A stretch of DNA of 20,677 nucleotides from Acidimicrobiales bacterium (GCA_020439485.1 JAGQSP010000117.1:1-20677); one strand, 5' to 3'; shown: positions 7,867-16,040, counted from the stretch's first letter. Notes: generated by a model not told the origin, from the sequence alone. Translations and numbers: made by a program.

Positions 7867-9294
7867 GTGACCAGTCGCAGCGCCAGGGCCCTCGTCTTCG
7901 TGACCTCGGCCGCCGTGCTGGTGGTCGAGATCCTCGCCGGACGCCTGCTGGCGCCATACATCGGGGTGTCGCTCGAGACCTTCACGGGCATCATCGGAAC
8001 GATCCTGGCCGGCATAGCCCTGGGCAACAGCGTGGGGGGCCGTCTTGCCGACACCCGTCCACCCGAGAAGCTGATCGGCACCGCCATCGCCCTGGGCGGC
8101 ATTCTGGTCTGGGTGTCGTTGCCCGTCGTCTCGGCGATCGGGCGGTCGTTCGGCACCGGCCCGGTTGCCATCGTCGCATTTTCAGCGCTCGCCTTCTTTG
8201 CTCCGGCGGCCGTGCTGAGCGCAGTTTCTCCCATGGTCGCGAAGTTGCGTTTGACCGACCTCGGCCACACCGGCGAGGTGGTCGGCGGGCTATCTGCGGC
8301 CGGCACGGTCGGCGCGCTGTTCGGATCGTTCTTCACAGGTTTCGTGCTGGTCTCGGCTGCTCCGACGCGGCCGGTCATAATCGGGCTGGGCGCATTCCTG
8401 GTGGTTTTGGGTCTGGTCGTCGGGGCGCGGCTCGGCGGGCGAAGCCGACCCGATGCCACCATGGCCGCCGTCGGGCTGGTGACGTTGGCAGCGGCGTCGC
8501 TGGCGCCTTCTCCTTGCCAGTTCGAGTCGGCCTATTTTTGTGGCGCCGTGGTCGAAGACGTCGATCGTCCCTCGTTGCGATTTCTGGTCCTCGACGATCT
8601 GCGGCACGCCGCCGTCGACTTGAGCGACCCGACCTGGCTCGAGTTTCGCTACACCAACCTCTTGGCCGATGTTGTTGCGACGGCTCCGCCCGGTCCGGTG
8701 AGGGTGTTGCACATCGGCGGTGGCGGGTTCACCATGCCGCGCTACATCGAGGCGGTCAGGCCTGGCTCGTACAGCCTGGTTCTGGAGATCGACCCCTACC
8801 TGGTCGACGTCGCCCGCAACGAACTGGGCTTGGTCACGTCGGATTCGCTCGAGGTGCGTGTCGGCGACGCCAGGCTGGCAGCCGACGAGCTCGAGACCGC
8901 TGCCTACGACGTCGTAATAGGTGATGCCTTCGCCAGCGTGTCGGTGCCGTGGCACCTGACAACCCGGGAATTCGTTTCCGAGATCGCCAGGGCCCTCGAC
9001 ACCGATGGCATTTACGCGATGAACGTCATCGACGGCGGTTCCAGCGACTTCGCACGAGCCGAGCTGGCCACCCTGGCCGACGTGTTCGAACACGTTGCGA
9101 TAATCGTGCCGGCCGACGGTGTTCCCGACTGGCCCGTAAACCAGATACTGGTCGCGTCTCACGCCCCCATACGCGAGATCGTCATCGATCCGCAGCACGG
9201 CCGCCTGCTCGGCGACGTCGAGTCCTACATCGGCGACGCCGACGTGCTGACCGACGACTTCGCTCCGGTCGATTGGCTCACACGAAATCGCTGA
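7867..9294 (+). CDS. Membrane protein fused to a spermidine-synthase-like methyltransferase domain
   Basis: 475 residues. Residues 1 to about 215 hold roughly six hydrophobic membrane segments (AAVLVVEILAGRLLAPYIG, GIIGTILAGIALGNSVGG, AFFAPAAVLSAVSPMVA, GGLSAAGTVGALFGSFFTG), the pattern of the fused MFS/spermidine synthase family. Residues about 225-470 are a Rossmann-type domain with VLHIGGGGFTMPRYI near 280-294, LEIDP with Asp309 for the cofactor ribose, VGDAR and VIGDAFASVS. The domain resembles polyamine aminopropyltransferases and class I methyltransferases, but the small-molecule product is not known for most fused members, so I do not assign spermidine synthesis. The GTG start fits the start of the first membrane segment and the TAGATT -10 element. 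A lipoprotein gene follows after 51 bases. Confidence 0.85.
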   Translation: MTSRSARALVFVTSAAVLVVEILAGRLLAPYIGVSLETFTGIIGTILAGIALGNSVGGRLADTRPPEKLIGTAIALGGILVWVSLPVVSAIGRSFGTGPVAIVAFSALAFFAPAAVLSAVSPMVAKLRLTDLGHTGEVVGGLSAAGTVGALFGSFFTGFVLVSAAPTRPVIIGLGAFLVVLGLVVGARLGGRSRPDATMAAVGLVTLAAASLAPSPCQFESAYFCGAVVEDVDRPSLRFLVLDDLRHAAVDLSDPTWLEFRYTNLLADVVATAPPGPVRVLHIGGGGFTMPRYIEAVRPGSYSLVLEIDPYLVDVARNELGLVTSDSLEVRVGDARLAADELETAAYDVVIGDAFASVSVPWHLTTREFVSEIARALDTDGIYAMNVIDGGSSDFARAELATLADVFEHVAIIVPADGVPDWPVNQILVASHAPIREIVIDPQHGRLLGDVESYIGDADVLTDDFAPVDWLTRNR

Positions 9295-9345
9295 AAATCC
9301 GAACCGCAGGGAACTGCGCTGTCGACCCGCTTCGTCACACCTCAC

Positions 9346-10248
9346 ATGAACAACAATCGACTCGCCGCAGCCGCCATCGGAGCAGCGCTGGTTTTAAGCG
9401 GACTCACAGCTTGCTCGGACAGCCCCGACGAGGTCGTCACTGGTGACGGTGGAGCCACGTCGACCACAGAGGTGACGACCACCCAGGGCGGCGGCGACAC
9501 CGGCACACCCGACGGTCCAGAGGCATCGGCGCTGGAGCAGGCCCGACAGCGGTGGGCTCAGGCGGGCATCGCCGACTATGACTACGAGTTCACGACCAGC
9601 TGTGAGTGCGGCCCCGAGGTGTCGGATGCCAACACGGTTCGGGTGCGAAACGGTCGCGTGGTCGGTGTCGAGTATCAGGGCATGAAGGTCGACCGCGACG
9701 TCAGAACCGTCGAGCAGTACTTCGACTCGATTCAGGCCGCCATCGACAGCGGCGTGGCCATAGATGTCACCTATGAGGAACAGACCGGGCGACCCATCAG
9801 GGTCTTCCTCGACACCGAAGCGATGGCAGCCGACGGAGGCGACGGCACCGAACTGGTTGCGTTCGACTCGCTGGGCGAGTTCCGTGAGCGGCTGGACGCA
9901 GCTCGCGCCGCGTGGAGCGAGTCGGGCCTGGTCGACTATTCCATCGATCACTCGCCGGTGTGTTTCTGCCCGATCGACGAGCTGGTGACCAAGGTGGTCG
10001 GCGGCGAGGCAACCTCGACGGTGGTGTCGGGCACCAACAACCCTCCGGGTTTTGATGGCTGGTCGATGAGCATCGACGACATGTTCGAAGAGATCGAGTC
10101 GGCGTTCGACTCGGGAGCCGCTCGGGTCACCGCCACATTCGACGACCGAATGGGCTATCCGACCGAGTACTACGTCGACGTCGAGCTGATGATGGCCGAC
10201 GAGGAGTACGGAATGGTCGTGCGCTCGGTCAGCCCGTCGGGCGACTAG
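9346..10248 (+). CDS. Secreted lipoprotein with two tandem DUF6174-like CxC domains
   Basis: 300 residues. A lipoprotein signal peptide is clear: a short N-terminus with Arg5, a hydrophobic stretch at 7-19 and the lipobox LTAC with Cys23. A Thr/Gly/Asp-rich linker (24-60) follows. Two homologous units then repeat: W70...DYDYEFTTSCEC (Cys86, Cys88) to FLDTEAMAADGG, and W...DYSIDHSPVCFC (Cys206, Cys208) to YVDVELMMADEE. Each has the order W-x-DY-CxC, a V-x-x-G turn, a helix with V/IDDxFxxIxxA and a Y/RPxxxxxD strand. This looks like the DUF6174 family, whose members normally carry one unit; the family name is from memory. The function is unknown. It is acidic and probably membrane-anchored outside the cell. 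No Shine-Dalgarno sequence is visible before the ATG. Confidence 0.82.
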   Translation: MNNNRLAAAAIGAALVLSGLTACSDSPDEVVTGDGGATSTTEVTTTQGGGDTGTPDGPEASALEQARQRWAQAGIADYDYEFTTSCECGPEVSDANTVRVRNGRVVGVEYQGMKVDRDVRTVEQYFDSIQAAIDSGVAIDVTYEEQTGRPIRVFLDTEAMAADGGDGTELVAFDSLGEFRERLDAARAAWSESGLVDYSIDHSPVCFCPIDELVTKVVGGEATSTVVSGTNNPPGFDGWSMSIDDMFEEIESAFDSGAARVTATFDDRMGYPTEYYVDVELMMADEEYGMVVRSVSPSGD

Positions 10249-10277
10249 CCGGCAGCCAGTTCAGCTCGTGTAGTCGG

Positions 10278-10433
10278 TCAGATCGTGTAGAGGGCCTCGA
10301 TTCGGCCGCCGAGAGCGATGACGATCGCGAAGATCGCCGCCGCAATCCCGGCCAGCAAGAGGGCGTACTCGGCCGATACGCTTCCGAGTTCGTCTGGCCA
10401 TGCCCGCCTGACTTGCCTTATCCGATTCCCCAT
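10278..10433 (-). CDS. Flp-type pilin-like small protein (51 residues)
   Basis: ATG at 10433 to TGA at 10280-10278. The peptide begins MGNRIRQVRRAWPDELG and continues SVSAEYALLLAGIAAAIF, with one further hydrophobic run and the end RIEALYTI. A basic head, a Gly then a processing-site-like A-E-Y motif, and a single hydrophobic helix form the hallmark of Flp/Fap pilins of the Tad system (G-x-x-A-x-E-Y-A-L-x-x). The Glu five residues into the mature region is preserved. An in-frame TTG at 10451 is a less likely start. The gene lies 54 bases after the P450 stop on the same strand. No Tad ATPase, secretin or prepilin peptidase gene is in the window, so it is an orphan here. Confidence 0.72.
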   Translation of the reverse strand: MGNRIRQVRRAWPDELGSVSAEYALLLAGIAAAIFAIVIALGGRIEALYTI

Positions 10434-10487
10434 GGGAATTGGTCTCGGCAAAACGGCCGGTCGACTTGAGCGACGATCCCGTGTCGA

Positions 10488-11729
10488 TTACTTCAAGGTC
10501 ACCTTCACCGGCAGATGCTTGATGCCGTTGATGAAGTTCGACCGCAGCCTGGCCTCGGGGCCGGTCTGTTCGATCGACTTCAAGCGGGGCACGATCTCCT
10601 CGAGTGCGATTCGGGTTTCGAGACGGCCGAGCCATGCGCCGAGGCAGAAGTGTGGACCGCCGCCGCCGAACGTGCAGTGATAGTTGGGCTCGCGGGAGAT
10701 GTCGAGGGTGTAGGGGTTCTCGAACTGGCGGTCGTCGAAGTTGGCCGACATGTACCACATCAAGACCTTGTCGCCCGCCGCGATCTTGGTTCCGTTCAGC
10801 TCGGTGTCCTTGGTGGCCGTACGCCGGAAGTGCATGGTGGTGGTGCTCCACCGCAGCATCTCTTCGGTGGCCGTGTCGAACGATTCGGGTTCGGCCTGCA
10901 GCTTGGCCAGCACCTCGGGATGGTCGATCAGCGCCTTGATCGAGTGGGCGATCGAGTAGCGGGTCGTGTCGTTGCCGGCCGCGACCATCAGGGCGAAGAA
11001 GTTCTTGAACTCGGCGTCTGGCAGCGGATTGCCTGCCTTTGTGGGGGCCAGCATCTTGGTGACCAGATCGGTGCCATCTCCGCCGCGCCTCTCGGCGATG
11101 AGCCCGTCGGCATAGTCGAACAGTTCGATCGCTGCAGGGCTTCGGAACGGCAGCAGGCGGTACTTCTCGGTGTCGACCTGGTCGACGACGTGCTCGGTGA
11201 ACTCGGGATCGGAGTTGGCGATCATCTGGTCGCCCTTGGTGACCAACCAGTCGCCGTCGGCATCGGGCAAGCCCATCAGTCGGCCCAGCATGCGCATCGG
11301 CAGCTCGCGTGCCACGTCGGTCACGAAGTCGAACTCGCCCTTCTCGAAGGCGCTGTCGACGATGCTGCGGGCGATGTCACGGATGGTGTCTTCGTACAGC
11401 AGCACCCCTCGACGGGTGAACAGCTTGTTCACCAGCAGCCGCAGAGCCGTGTGCTCTGGCGGGTCCATCTCCATCAGGGTGCGGCGAGACTGGGTCTCTT
11501 CCTCGTCCATGTCCTCGATGCGGATGCCCTTGGTGGACGTGAAGGTGTCGTAGTCGTGCGAGACGGTCCAGACGTCGTCGAACCGGGTCACCGCCCAGAA
11601 GCCGGCGCCGTCGTCTTCGTCCCACCAAGACACCGGATCGTTGTCGCGCAGGTGCTTGAACGTCTCGTGCGGCACCCCCTCGACGAAGGTGTCGTGCTTG
11701 GTGATGTCGGCCAGATCTGGTGCAGCCAT
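10488..11729 (-). CDS. Cytochrome P450, CYP124/125/142-like
   Basis: 413 residues, the usual length for a soluble bacterial P450. The I-helix oxygen-activation motif is AGNDTTR (Asp254, Thr255), the K-helix ExxR is EEMLRW, and the haem loop is FGGGGPHFCLGAWLGR with Cys362 as thiolate ligand. GDKVLMWYMSANFDDRQF and FGGGGPHFCLG are typical of the actinobacterial CYP125/CYP124/CYP142 group, which hydroxylates sterol side chains or branched lipids; the substrate here is inferred at best. The ATG start is supported by AGGGGG (CCCCCT on the plus strand, 11737-11742) seven bases upstream. No ferredoxin or reductase gene is nearby. A strong palindrome sits between this gene and the next one upstream, pointing to a dedicated repressor. 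Confidence 0.93.
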   Translation of the reverse strand: MAAPDLADITKHDTFVEGVPHETFKHLRDNDPVSWWDEDDGAGFWAVTRFDDVWTVSHDYDTFTSTKGIRIEDMDEEETQSRRTLMEMDPPEHTALRLLVNKLFTRRGVLLYEDTIRDIARSIVDSAFEKGEFDFVTDVARELPMRMLGRLMGLPDADGDWLVTKGDQMIANSDPEFTEHVVDQVDTEKYRLLPFRSPAAIELFDYADGLIAERRGGDGTDLVTKMLAPTKAGNPLPDAEFKNFFALMVAAGNDTTRYSIAHSIKALIDHPEVLAKLQAEPESFDTATEEMLRWSTTTMHFRRTATKDTELNGTKIAAGDKVLMWYMSANFDDRQFENPYTLDISREPNYHCTFGGGGPHFCLGAWLGRLETRIALEEIVPRLKSIEQTGPEARLRSNFINGIKHLPVKVTLK

Positions 11730-11744
11730 CTGAGAACCCCCTGA

Positions 11745-11766
11745 GATCGTTAGGAGCCTAACGATC
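11745..11766. promoter_or_regulatory. Palindromic operator upstream of the P450
   Basis: A perfect inverted repeat with 10-base arms, GATCGTTAGG and CCTAACGATC, separated by AG. It lies 16 bases before the P450 ATG, just upstream of its Shine-Dalgarno sequence, so a bound protein would block transcription. Size and symmetry fit a TetR- or MarR-type dimer. A tight hairpin in RNA is also possible, but there is no T run after it. Confidence 0.65.
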
Positions 11767-11804
11767 GCGGATCGCGCGGCGCAAGGAACCTCGGCGAACC
11801 CCGG

Positions 11805-12473
11805 TCAAGCCGCAGTGGTGTGCGAAGTGTCGGCGCCGACGACGTCGTCTGCGACCAGTTGGCGCAACCAGGCCGGATAGCCGCAAGCTGCCTGGGCCGG
11901 TATACCCGCCTCGATGGGCAGCGGCCCCGCCGCGTTGACGAGGGCCTGCCAAGCCGTTGTCAAGTTGTGGGTGCGGTTCTGCCAGGCGCCGAATGAAGAA
12001 AGCGCCAGCGACCAGGCGTGGACACCCTCCACATCAAGGGCTGTCACCTCGATGTCGCAGCCCCCACCTTCGGGCAATGAAGGCACCACGGGCAGCTCGA
12101 CACCATCGGGCGAGAACCTGCGTTTGATGATCGCCTTGTACACACGAATCCAGGCCTCGTCTTCGTGGCGTGCGACCATGCCAAATGCTGGGCTCCATCG
12201 CCGCCAGTGCTCGACCGGACCACACAGGTTTGGTTGCAACGCCAGTGCACCATCCACAGAGCATCGCTGCTTCAGCTCAAGCGTCTTCTCGAAACGCTGC
12301 TTGACGCCGACGTCGTCGCGGCGGTCGAGGCGATACAGGTCGCTTCGCTCTTGCAGCCGTCCGGCAGCACCCCCGCCCGTGAACCACTGCGCCACGCGCT
12401 GGGGCAACTGTCCGTGAACGAACCAACGCAGTTCGGCCGTGTCGAGGATCGAGGTCGGCTCGCAGGTCACCAC
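11805..12473 (-). CDS. Conserved protein of unknown function with ELRWF motif, possibly CYTH-like
   Basis: About 222 residues from GTG 12473. It opens with SILDTAELRWFVHGQLP, then SDLYRLDRRDDVGVKQRF, LELKQRC, PNLCGPVEHWRRWS, WIRVYKAIIKRRF and an acidic beta-strand region (GGCDIEVTALDVEG). The alternating charged E-x-R, K-x-R and E-x-K strands suggest a CYTH/triphosphate-tunnel-like fold, but I do not recognise a named family and give no function. Start choice: the conserved part begins right after GTG 12473/12470; an in-frame ATG at 12524 would add 17 residues without similarity I can see, and the frame stays open further to 12782, which would overlap the divergent dioxygenase gene. The P450 follows 75 bases downstream on the same strand but has its own operator. 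Confidence 0.6.
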   Translation of the reverse strand: MVTCEPTSILDTAELRWFVHGQLPQRVAQWFTGGGAAGRLQERSDLYRLDRRDDVGVKQRFEKTLELKQRCSVDGALALQPNLCGPVEHWRRWSPAFGMVARHEDEAWIRVYKAIIKRRFSPDGVELPVVPSLPEGGGCDIEVTALDVEGVHAWSLALSSFGAWQNRTHNLTTAWQALVNAAGPLPIEAGIPAQAACGYPAWLRQLVADDVVGADTSHTTAA

Positions 12474-12548
12474 CTCCGAGTTTCGCCCAGCACGCCACAG
12501 TGCGCAACAGGTCTTTGGGCCCATCCGGTGCCGACCGCTGCGCCGCAT

Positions 12549-12554
12549 TAGGGT
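12549..12554 (+). promoter_or_regulatory. Leaderless promoter -10 element of the TauD-like gene
   Basis: TAGGGT is followed by seven bases and then ATG 12562. There is no Shine-Dalgarno sequence before the ATG, so a leaderless transcript is likely. The -35 region shows no consensus. Confidence 0.45.
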
Positions 12555-12561
12555 CTCGCAA

Positions 12562-13404
12562 ATGGCGTTGGAAGTGATCCCCAGCGGCCAGGCGTGCGGC
12601 GCCACGGTGCGCGGCGTCGACCTGACCGAGCAGCTCGACGAGGCGACCGTGGCCGAAATCCGTTCGGCCTGGCTGCAGCACAAGGTGTTGGCGTTTCCCG
12701 GACAACCGATCAGTGACGACGACCTCGAACGGTTCACCCTGTGTTTTGGGCCGTTCGGCCAGGAGCCCTTCTTCGAGCCCATCGACGGGCGTCAACACAT
12801 AGCGGCGATACACCGCCGAGCCGACGAGACCTCACCACTGTTCGCCGAGAATTGGCACTCCGACTGGAGCTTCTTGGAGTCGCCGCCCGATGGCACCTGC
12901 CTTCTGGCGCGGATCATTCCGCCACATGGCGGCGACACGCTCTATACCAACCAGGTGGCTGCGCTGGCGGCGATGCCAGCCGAGCTGAGAGCCCGCATCG
13001 ACGGCAAGATCGGCATCCATTCAGCCAGGGGCGGTTATGCGCCGGATGGCACCTACGGCGAAAACGATGCCGACGACCGGGCCATGCGCATCGTCTACAA
13101 CGACAGTGCGTACGCAAGCCAAACGCACCCCCTGATCAGGGTTCATCCAGAGACAGGTGACGAGACACTGTTCTCGGCCCTCGGCTACATCATCGGCATC
13201 GAGGGAATGGACGACACCGAGGCCCGGTCGCTGCTGGCCGAGGTGTACGCCTGGGAAACCCAAGAGCGGTTCCACTATCGGCATCGGTGGGAGCCCGACA
13301 TGTTGGTGATGTGGGACAACCGATGCCTGCTGCACCGCGCCACCGGCGGCTACGACGGTTACGAGAGGCTCCTGCATCGCACCACCATAGGAGCCAATCG
13401 ATGA
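12562..13404 (+). CDS. TauD/TfdA-family Fe(II)/2-oxoglutarate-dependent dioxygenase
   Basis: 280 residues, the normal family length. The N-terminus (VIPSGQACGATVRGVDL) is typical of TauD/TfdA enzymes. The facial triad is visible: His99 and Asp101 in NWHSDWSF and the distal His258 in CLLHRATGGY; Arg273 in LLHRTT is the usual 2-oxoglutarate-binding Arg. Family members hydroxylate taurine, 2,4-D, carnitine precursors, sulfate esters and others, so the substrate is open. The ORF can be read from 12439, but the conserved start and the -10 element place the ATG at 12562. The stop overlaps the amidase start as ATGA, so the two are translationally coupled, in an operon that ends with a thiolase. Confidence 0.9.
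   Translation: MALEVIPSGQACGATVRGVDLTEQLDEATVAEIRSAWLQHKVLAFPGQPISDDDLERFTLCFGPFGQEPFFEPIDGRQHIAAIHRRADETSPLFAENWHSDWSFLESPPDGTCLLARIIPPHGGDTLYTNQVAALAAMPAELRARIDGKIGIHSARGGYAPDGTYGENDADDRAMRIVYNDSAYASQTHPLIRVHPETGDETLFSALGYIIGIEGMDDTEARSLLAEVYAWETQERFHYRHRWEPDMLVMWDNRCLLHRATGGYDGYERLLHRTTIGANR
13388..13393 (+). promoter_or_regulatory. Shine-Dalgarno sequence deciding the amidase start
   Basis: TAGGAG lies seven bases before ATG 13401, inside the 3' end of the dioxygenase gene. It rules out the earlier in-frame start at 13287. Confidence 0.6.
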
Positions 13405-14828
13405 CCCAACTGTGGCAGCTGAGCGCCACCCAAACCGCGGCGATGATCCGTGCCAAATCGGTGAAGCCATCCGAGGTGGTCGCCGCTGCAATCGGCAGGG
13501 CCCAGGCGACCAACCCCGCACTCAACGCCATCACCATCGAGCTCTACGAAGAGGCGATGGAGGCGGCCGCCGCTGCCGACGAGACCGTGGCATCCGGCGA
13601 TGCTGTGGGCCCGCTGCACGGGGTGCCTGTGACCATCAAGGAGAACGTCGACGTCGCAGGCCAGCCGACCACAAACGGCGTCAGCGCGCTGGCAGGCGTC
13701 ATCGCCACCGAGGATTCGCCGGTGGTGGCCAGCCTGAAACGGGCCGGCGCCATCATCATCGGACGCACCAACACGCCCGAGTTCTCCATGCGCGCCACCA
13801 CCGACAACCCGCTGCGCGGCCCAACCCACAACCCATGGGATCGTGATGCGTCGCCCGGCGGGTCCTCTGGAGGAGCGGGCTCGGCGTGTGCGGCCGGCAT
13901 GGGACCGTTGCATCACGGCAACGACATCGCCGGCTCGCTTCGCATCCCGTCGTTTGCCAACGGGGTGGCCACCATCAAACCGACGTCGACGCGCGTGCCC
14001 CGATACAACGCCACCGCTGTGGCCGAGGGTGGTGCGCTCGCTCAGGCCATGTCGGTGCAGGGCATCATCACCCGACACGTCAGCGACATCGAACTTGCCA
14101 CCAGGGTGCTGATCGAACCCGACCCGCGCGATCCGCTCCACGTAGCGTTGCCATGGGACGGGCCCGACCTGGGAGCCAAGCCGACCGTTGCCTTCACCAC
14201 CGAGTCCGCCGGCTATCCCATTCACCCCGGCATCGTCGAGCTGGTCGAGCGCACGGTGGCGATGCTTGCCGATGCCGGCTACGAGGTGGTGCACGCCGAC
14301 CCGCCGCCAGTCATCGACGCGGCGCGGGGATGGTTCTCGGTGGCCAGCACCGAGATGAAGACCACCCTCGACCCGGTGCTGCGCCAGGTGGGCTCGCAAG
14401 ACATCATCGACATCTTCGACAACTACTTCGCGTTGTCCGAGTTGCTCGACCTCGATGCCTATGTGAAAGGGCTGGGCGACCGCACCCGCATCTTGCGCCA
14501 ATGGAACCTGTTCCTCGACCGCTACCCGCTGCTGATCACCCCGTTCCTGATGCGACCCCTGTACGACCTCGACTACGACACTCGCGGCCTCGACGCCGTC
14601 GAGGATCTGTTGGGCGCGGCCATCTACAGCGCGGGCATCAACTTCCTGGGCCTTCCCGCCGGTGTGATGGGGCTCGACCTGGTCGAGGGTCGGCCGGCCG
14701 CCGTGCAGATCGTCGGGCGCCGTTTCCGCGAGGACCTCATCTGCCAAGCGATGCAGGCGGTAGAGGACCGCAACGGCATTCTGTGCCATCGTCTCTGGGA
14801 ACGCGAATCACAATCCTTGGGGAGTTAG
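13401..14828 (+). CDS. Amidase signature family hydrolase
   Basis: 475 residues. The Ser-cisSer-Lys triad is present with correct spacing: Lys80 in PVTIKEN, Ser155 in PGGSSGGAGSA and the nucleophile Ser179 in GNDIAGSLRIPS, 24 residues after the cis-Ser as in GatA and FAAH. The usual G-T-D-x-G-G-S loop reads G-N-D-I-A-G-S here. The C-terminal DLVEGRPAAVQIVGRRFRED is also typical. It hydrolyses a C-N amide bond; the substrate is unknown, and it is not GatA because gatB and gatC are absent and the context is catabolic. It starts in the ATGA overlap with the dioxygenase and ends directly against the thiolase ATG. Confidence 0.92.
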   Translation: MTQLWQLSATQTAAMIRAKSVKPSEVVAAAIGRAQATNPALNAITIELYEEAMEAAAAADETVASGDAVGPLHGVPVTIKENVDVAGQPTTNGVSALAGVIATEDSPVVASLKRAGAIIIGRTNTPEFSMRATTDNPLRGPTHNPWDRDASPGGSSGGAGSACAAGMGPLHHGNDIAGSLRIPSFANGVATIKPTSTRVPRYNATAVAEGGALAQAMSVQGIITRHVSDIELATRVLIEPDPRDPLHVALPWDGPDLGAKPTVAFTTESAGYPIHPGIVELVERTVAMLADAGYEVVHADPPPVIDAARGWFSVASTEMKTTLDPVLRQVGSQDIIDIFDNYFALSELLDLDAYVKGLGDRTRILRQWNLFLDRYPLLITPFLMRPLYDLDYDTRGLDAVEDLLGAAIYSAGINFLGLPAGVMGLDLVEGRPAAVQIVGRRFREDLICQAMQAVEDRNGILCHRLWERESQSLGS

Positions 14829-16040
14829 ATGAGCACCTTTGGTCGAGACGCAGTGATCTGCGAGCCGCTCCGCACGCCGGTGGGCCGCTTCGGCGGCATG
14901 TTCCGTGATGTGCCCGCTGCGAAGCTGGCGTCGACGGTTATCGAGGCTCTGGTGGCCCGCACGGGCATAGACCCGGCCGGGGTCGACGATGTCATCTTCG
15001 CCCAGTGTTATCCCACGGGCGAGGCTCCGGCCATCGGGCGCGTTGCCGCACTCGACGCCGGGTTCCCGGTCGAGGTCCCCGGAATCCAAATCGATCGACG
15101 CTGCGGGTCTGGGCTGCAGGCCATCGTCTATGCGGCGATGATGGTCCAGACCGGGGCCGCCGAGATGTGCATCGCAGGTGGCGCCGAGTCCATGAGCGGC
15201 GCAGAGTTCTACGCCCTCGACATGCGCTGGGGCGCGGGCAACCAGGGTGTGCACCTGCACGACAGACTCACCCGGGGTCGCGTCACCGCTGGTGGCCAGT
15301 TCCACCCGGTTCCCGGCGGCATGATCGAGACCGCCGAGAACCTGCGCAAGGACTATTCGATTCCGCGCCAAGAGCAGGACGAACTGGCGGTGCGCAGCCA
15401 CTTGCGGGCCGTGGCCGCCCAGACAGAGGGTCGTTTCGCCGACGAGATCGTGCCCGTCGAGGTGGGCGATGGTGTCATCGACGCCGACGAGCACCCCAGG
15501 GCCGACAGCTCGGTCGAAAAGCTGGCCAAGCTGAGGCCCATCATGGGGCGCCAGGACCCCGACGCCACCGTCACCGCAGGTAACGCCTCGGGTCAAAACG
15601 ACGGCGCCTCGGCCTGCATCGTCACCACCATGGACGAGGCCGAGAGGTTGGGTCTCAAGCCCTTTGCCCGCATCGTGTCGTGGGGCCTCGCCGGCGTCGA
15701 CCCGGCTCGCATGGGCATAGGCCCGGTGCCGGCCACCACAAAGGCGCTCAACCTGGCCGGCCTGTCCATGGCAGACATGGACCTGATCGAGCTGAACGAG
15801 GCATTCGCGGCCCAGGTGCTGGCATGCACACGCGCCTTCCAGTTCGGCTCTGCCGATTTCGACCGCTTGAACGTGAACGGTTCTGGCATCTCGCTGGGCC
15901 ACCCGGTGGGCGCCACCGGAGGGCGCATAGCCGCGACCCTGCTGCGCGAGATGGACCGCCGCCAGGTTCGCTACGGCCTCGAGACCATGTGCATCGGCGG
16001 TGGCCAGGGCATTGCGGCCGTCTTCGAGCGCACCACCTGA
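14829..16040 (+). CDS. Thiolase (acetyl-CoA C-acetyltransferase / 3-ketoacyl-CoA thiolase)
   Basis: 403 residues. The three catalytic elements are intact: Cys92 in DRRCGSGLQA, His358 in SLGHPVGATGGR and Cys388 in ETMCIGGGQG; LNEAFAAQ supplies the conserved Asn. It catalyses CoA-dependent cleavage, or the reverse condensation, of 3-ketoacyl-CoA; direction and chain length cannot be told from sequence. The ATG follows the amidase TAG with no gap, and GGGGAG at 14819-14824 is four bases upstream. It is the third and last gene of the dioxygenase-amidase-thiolase operon. The preferred gene neighbours of a beta-oxidation set (hydratase, dehydrogenase) are missing, so the thiolase may serve the same pathway as the amidase. 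Confidence 0.94.
   Translation: MSTFGRDAVICEPLRTPVGRFGGMFRDVPAAKLASTVIEALVARTGIDPAGVDDVIFAQCYPTGEAPAIGRVAALDAGFPVEVPGIQIDRRCGSGLQAIVYAAMMVQTGAAEMCIAGGAESMSGAEFYALDMRWGAGNQGVHLHDRLTRGRVTAGGQFHPVPGGMIETAENLRKDYSIPRQEQDELAVRSHLRAVAAQTEGRFADEIVPVEVGDGVIDADEHPRADSSVEKLAKLRPIMGRQDPDATVTAGNASGQNDGASACIVTTMDEAERLGLKPFARIVSWGLAGVDPARMGIGPVPATTKALNLAGLSMADMDLIELNEAFAAQVLACTRAFQFGSADFDRLNVNGSGISLGHPVGATGGRIAATLLREMDRRQVRYGLETMCIGGGQGIAAVFERTT

Noticed and set aside
10261..10851. Minus-strand open frame of 196 codons across the P450 3' end
   Set aside because: It runs in a different frame from both the P450 and the pilin-like gene; its composition is His/Arg-rich and typical of a shadow frame.
12439..12561. 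Extension of the TauD-like gene upstream to 12439
   Set aside because: The extra residues show no family similarity and would overlap the divergent ELRWF gene; the ATG at 12562 matches the family start.
13359..14789. Antisense open frame of 476 codons opposite the amidase
   Set aside because: The amidase has all catalytic motifs; the antisense product has low-complexity Val/Gly/Gln/His composition and no motif.
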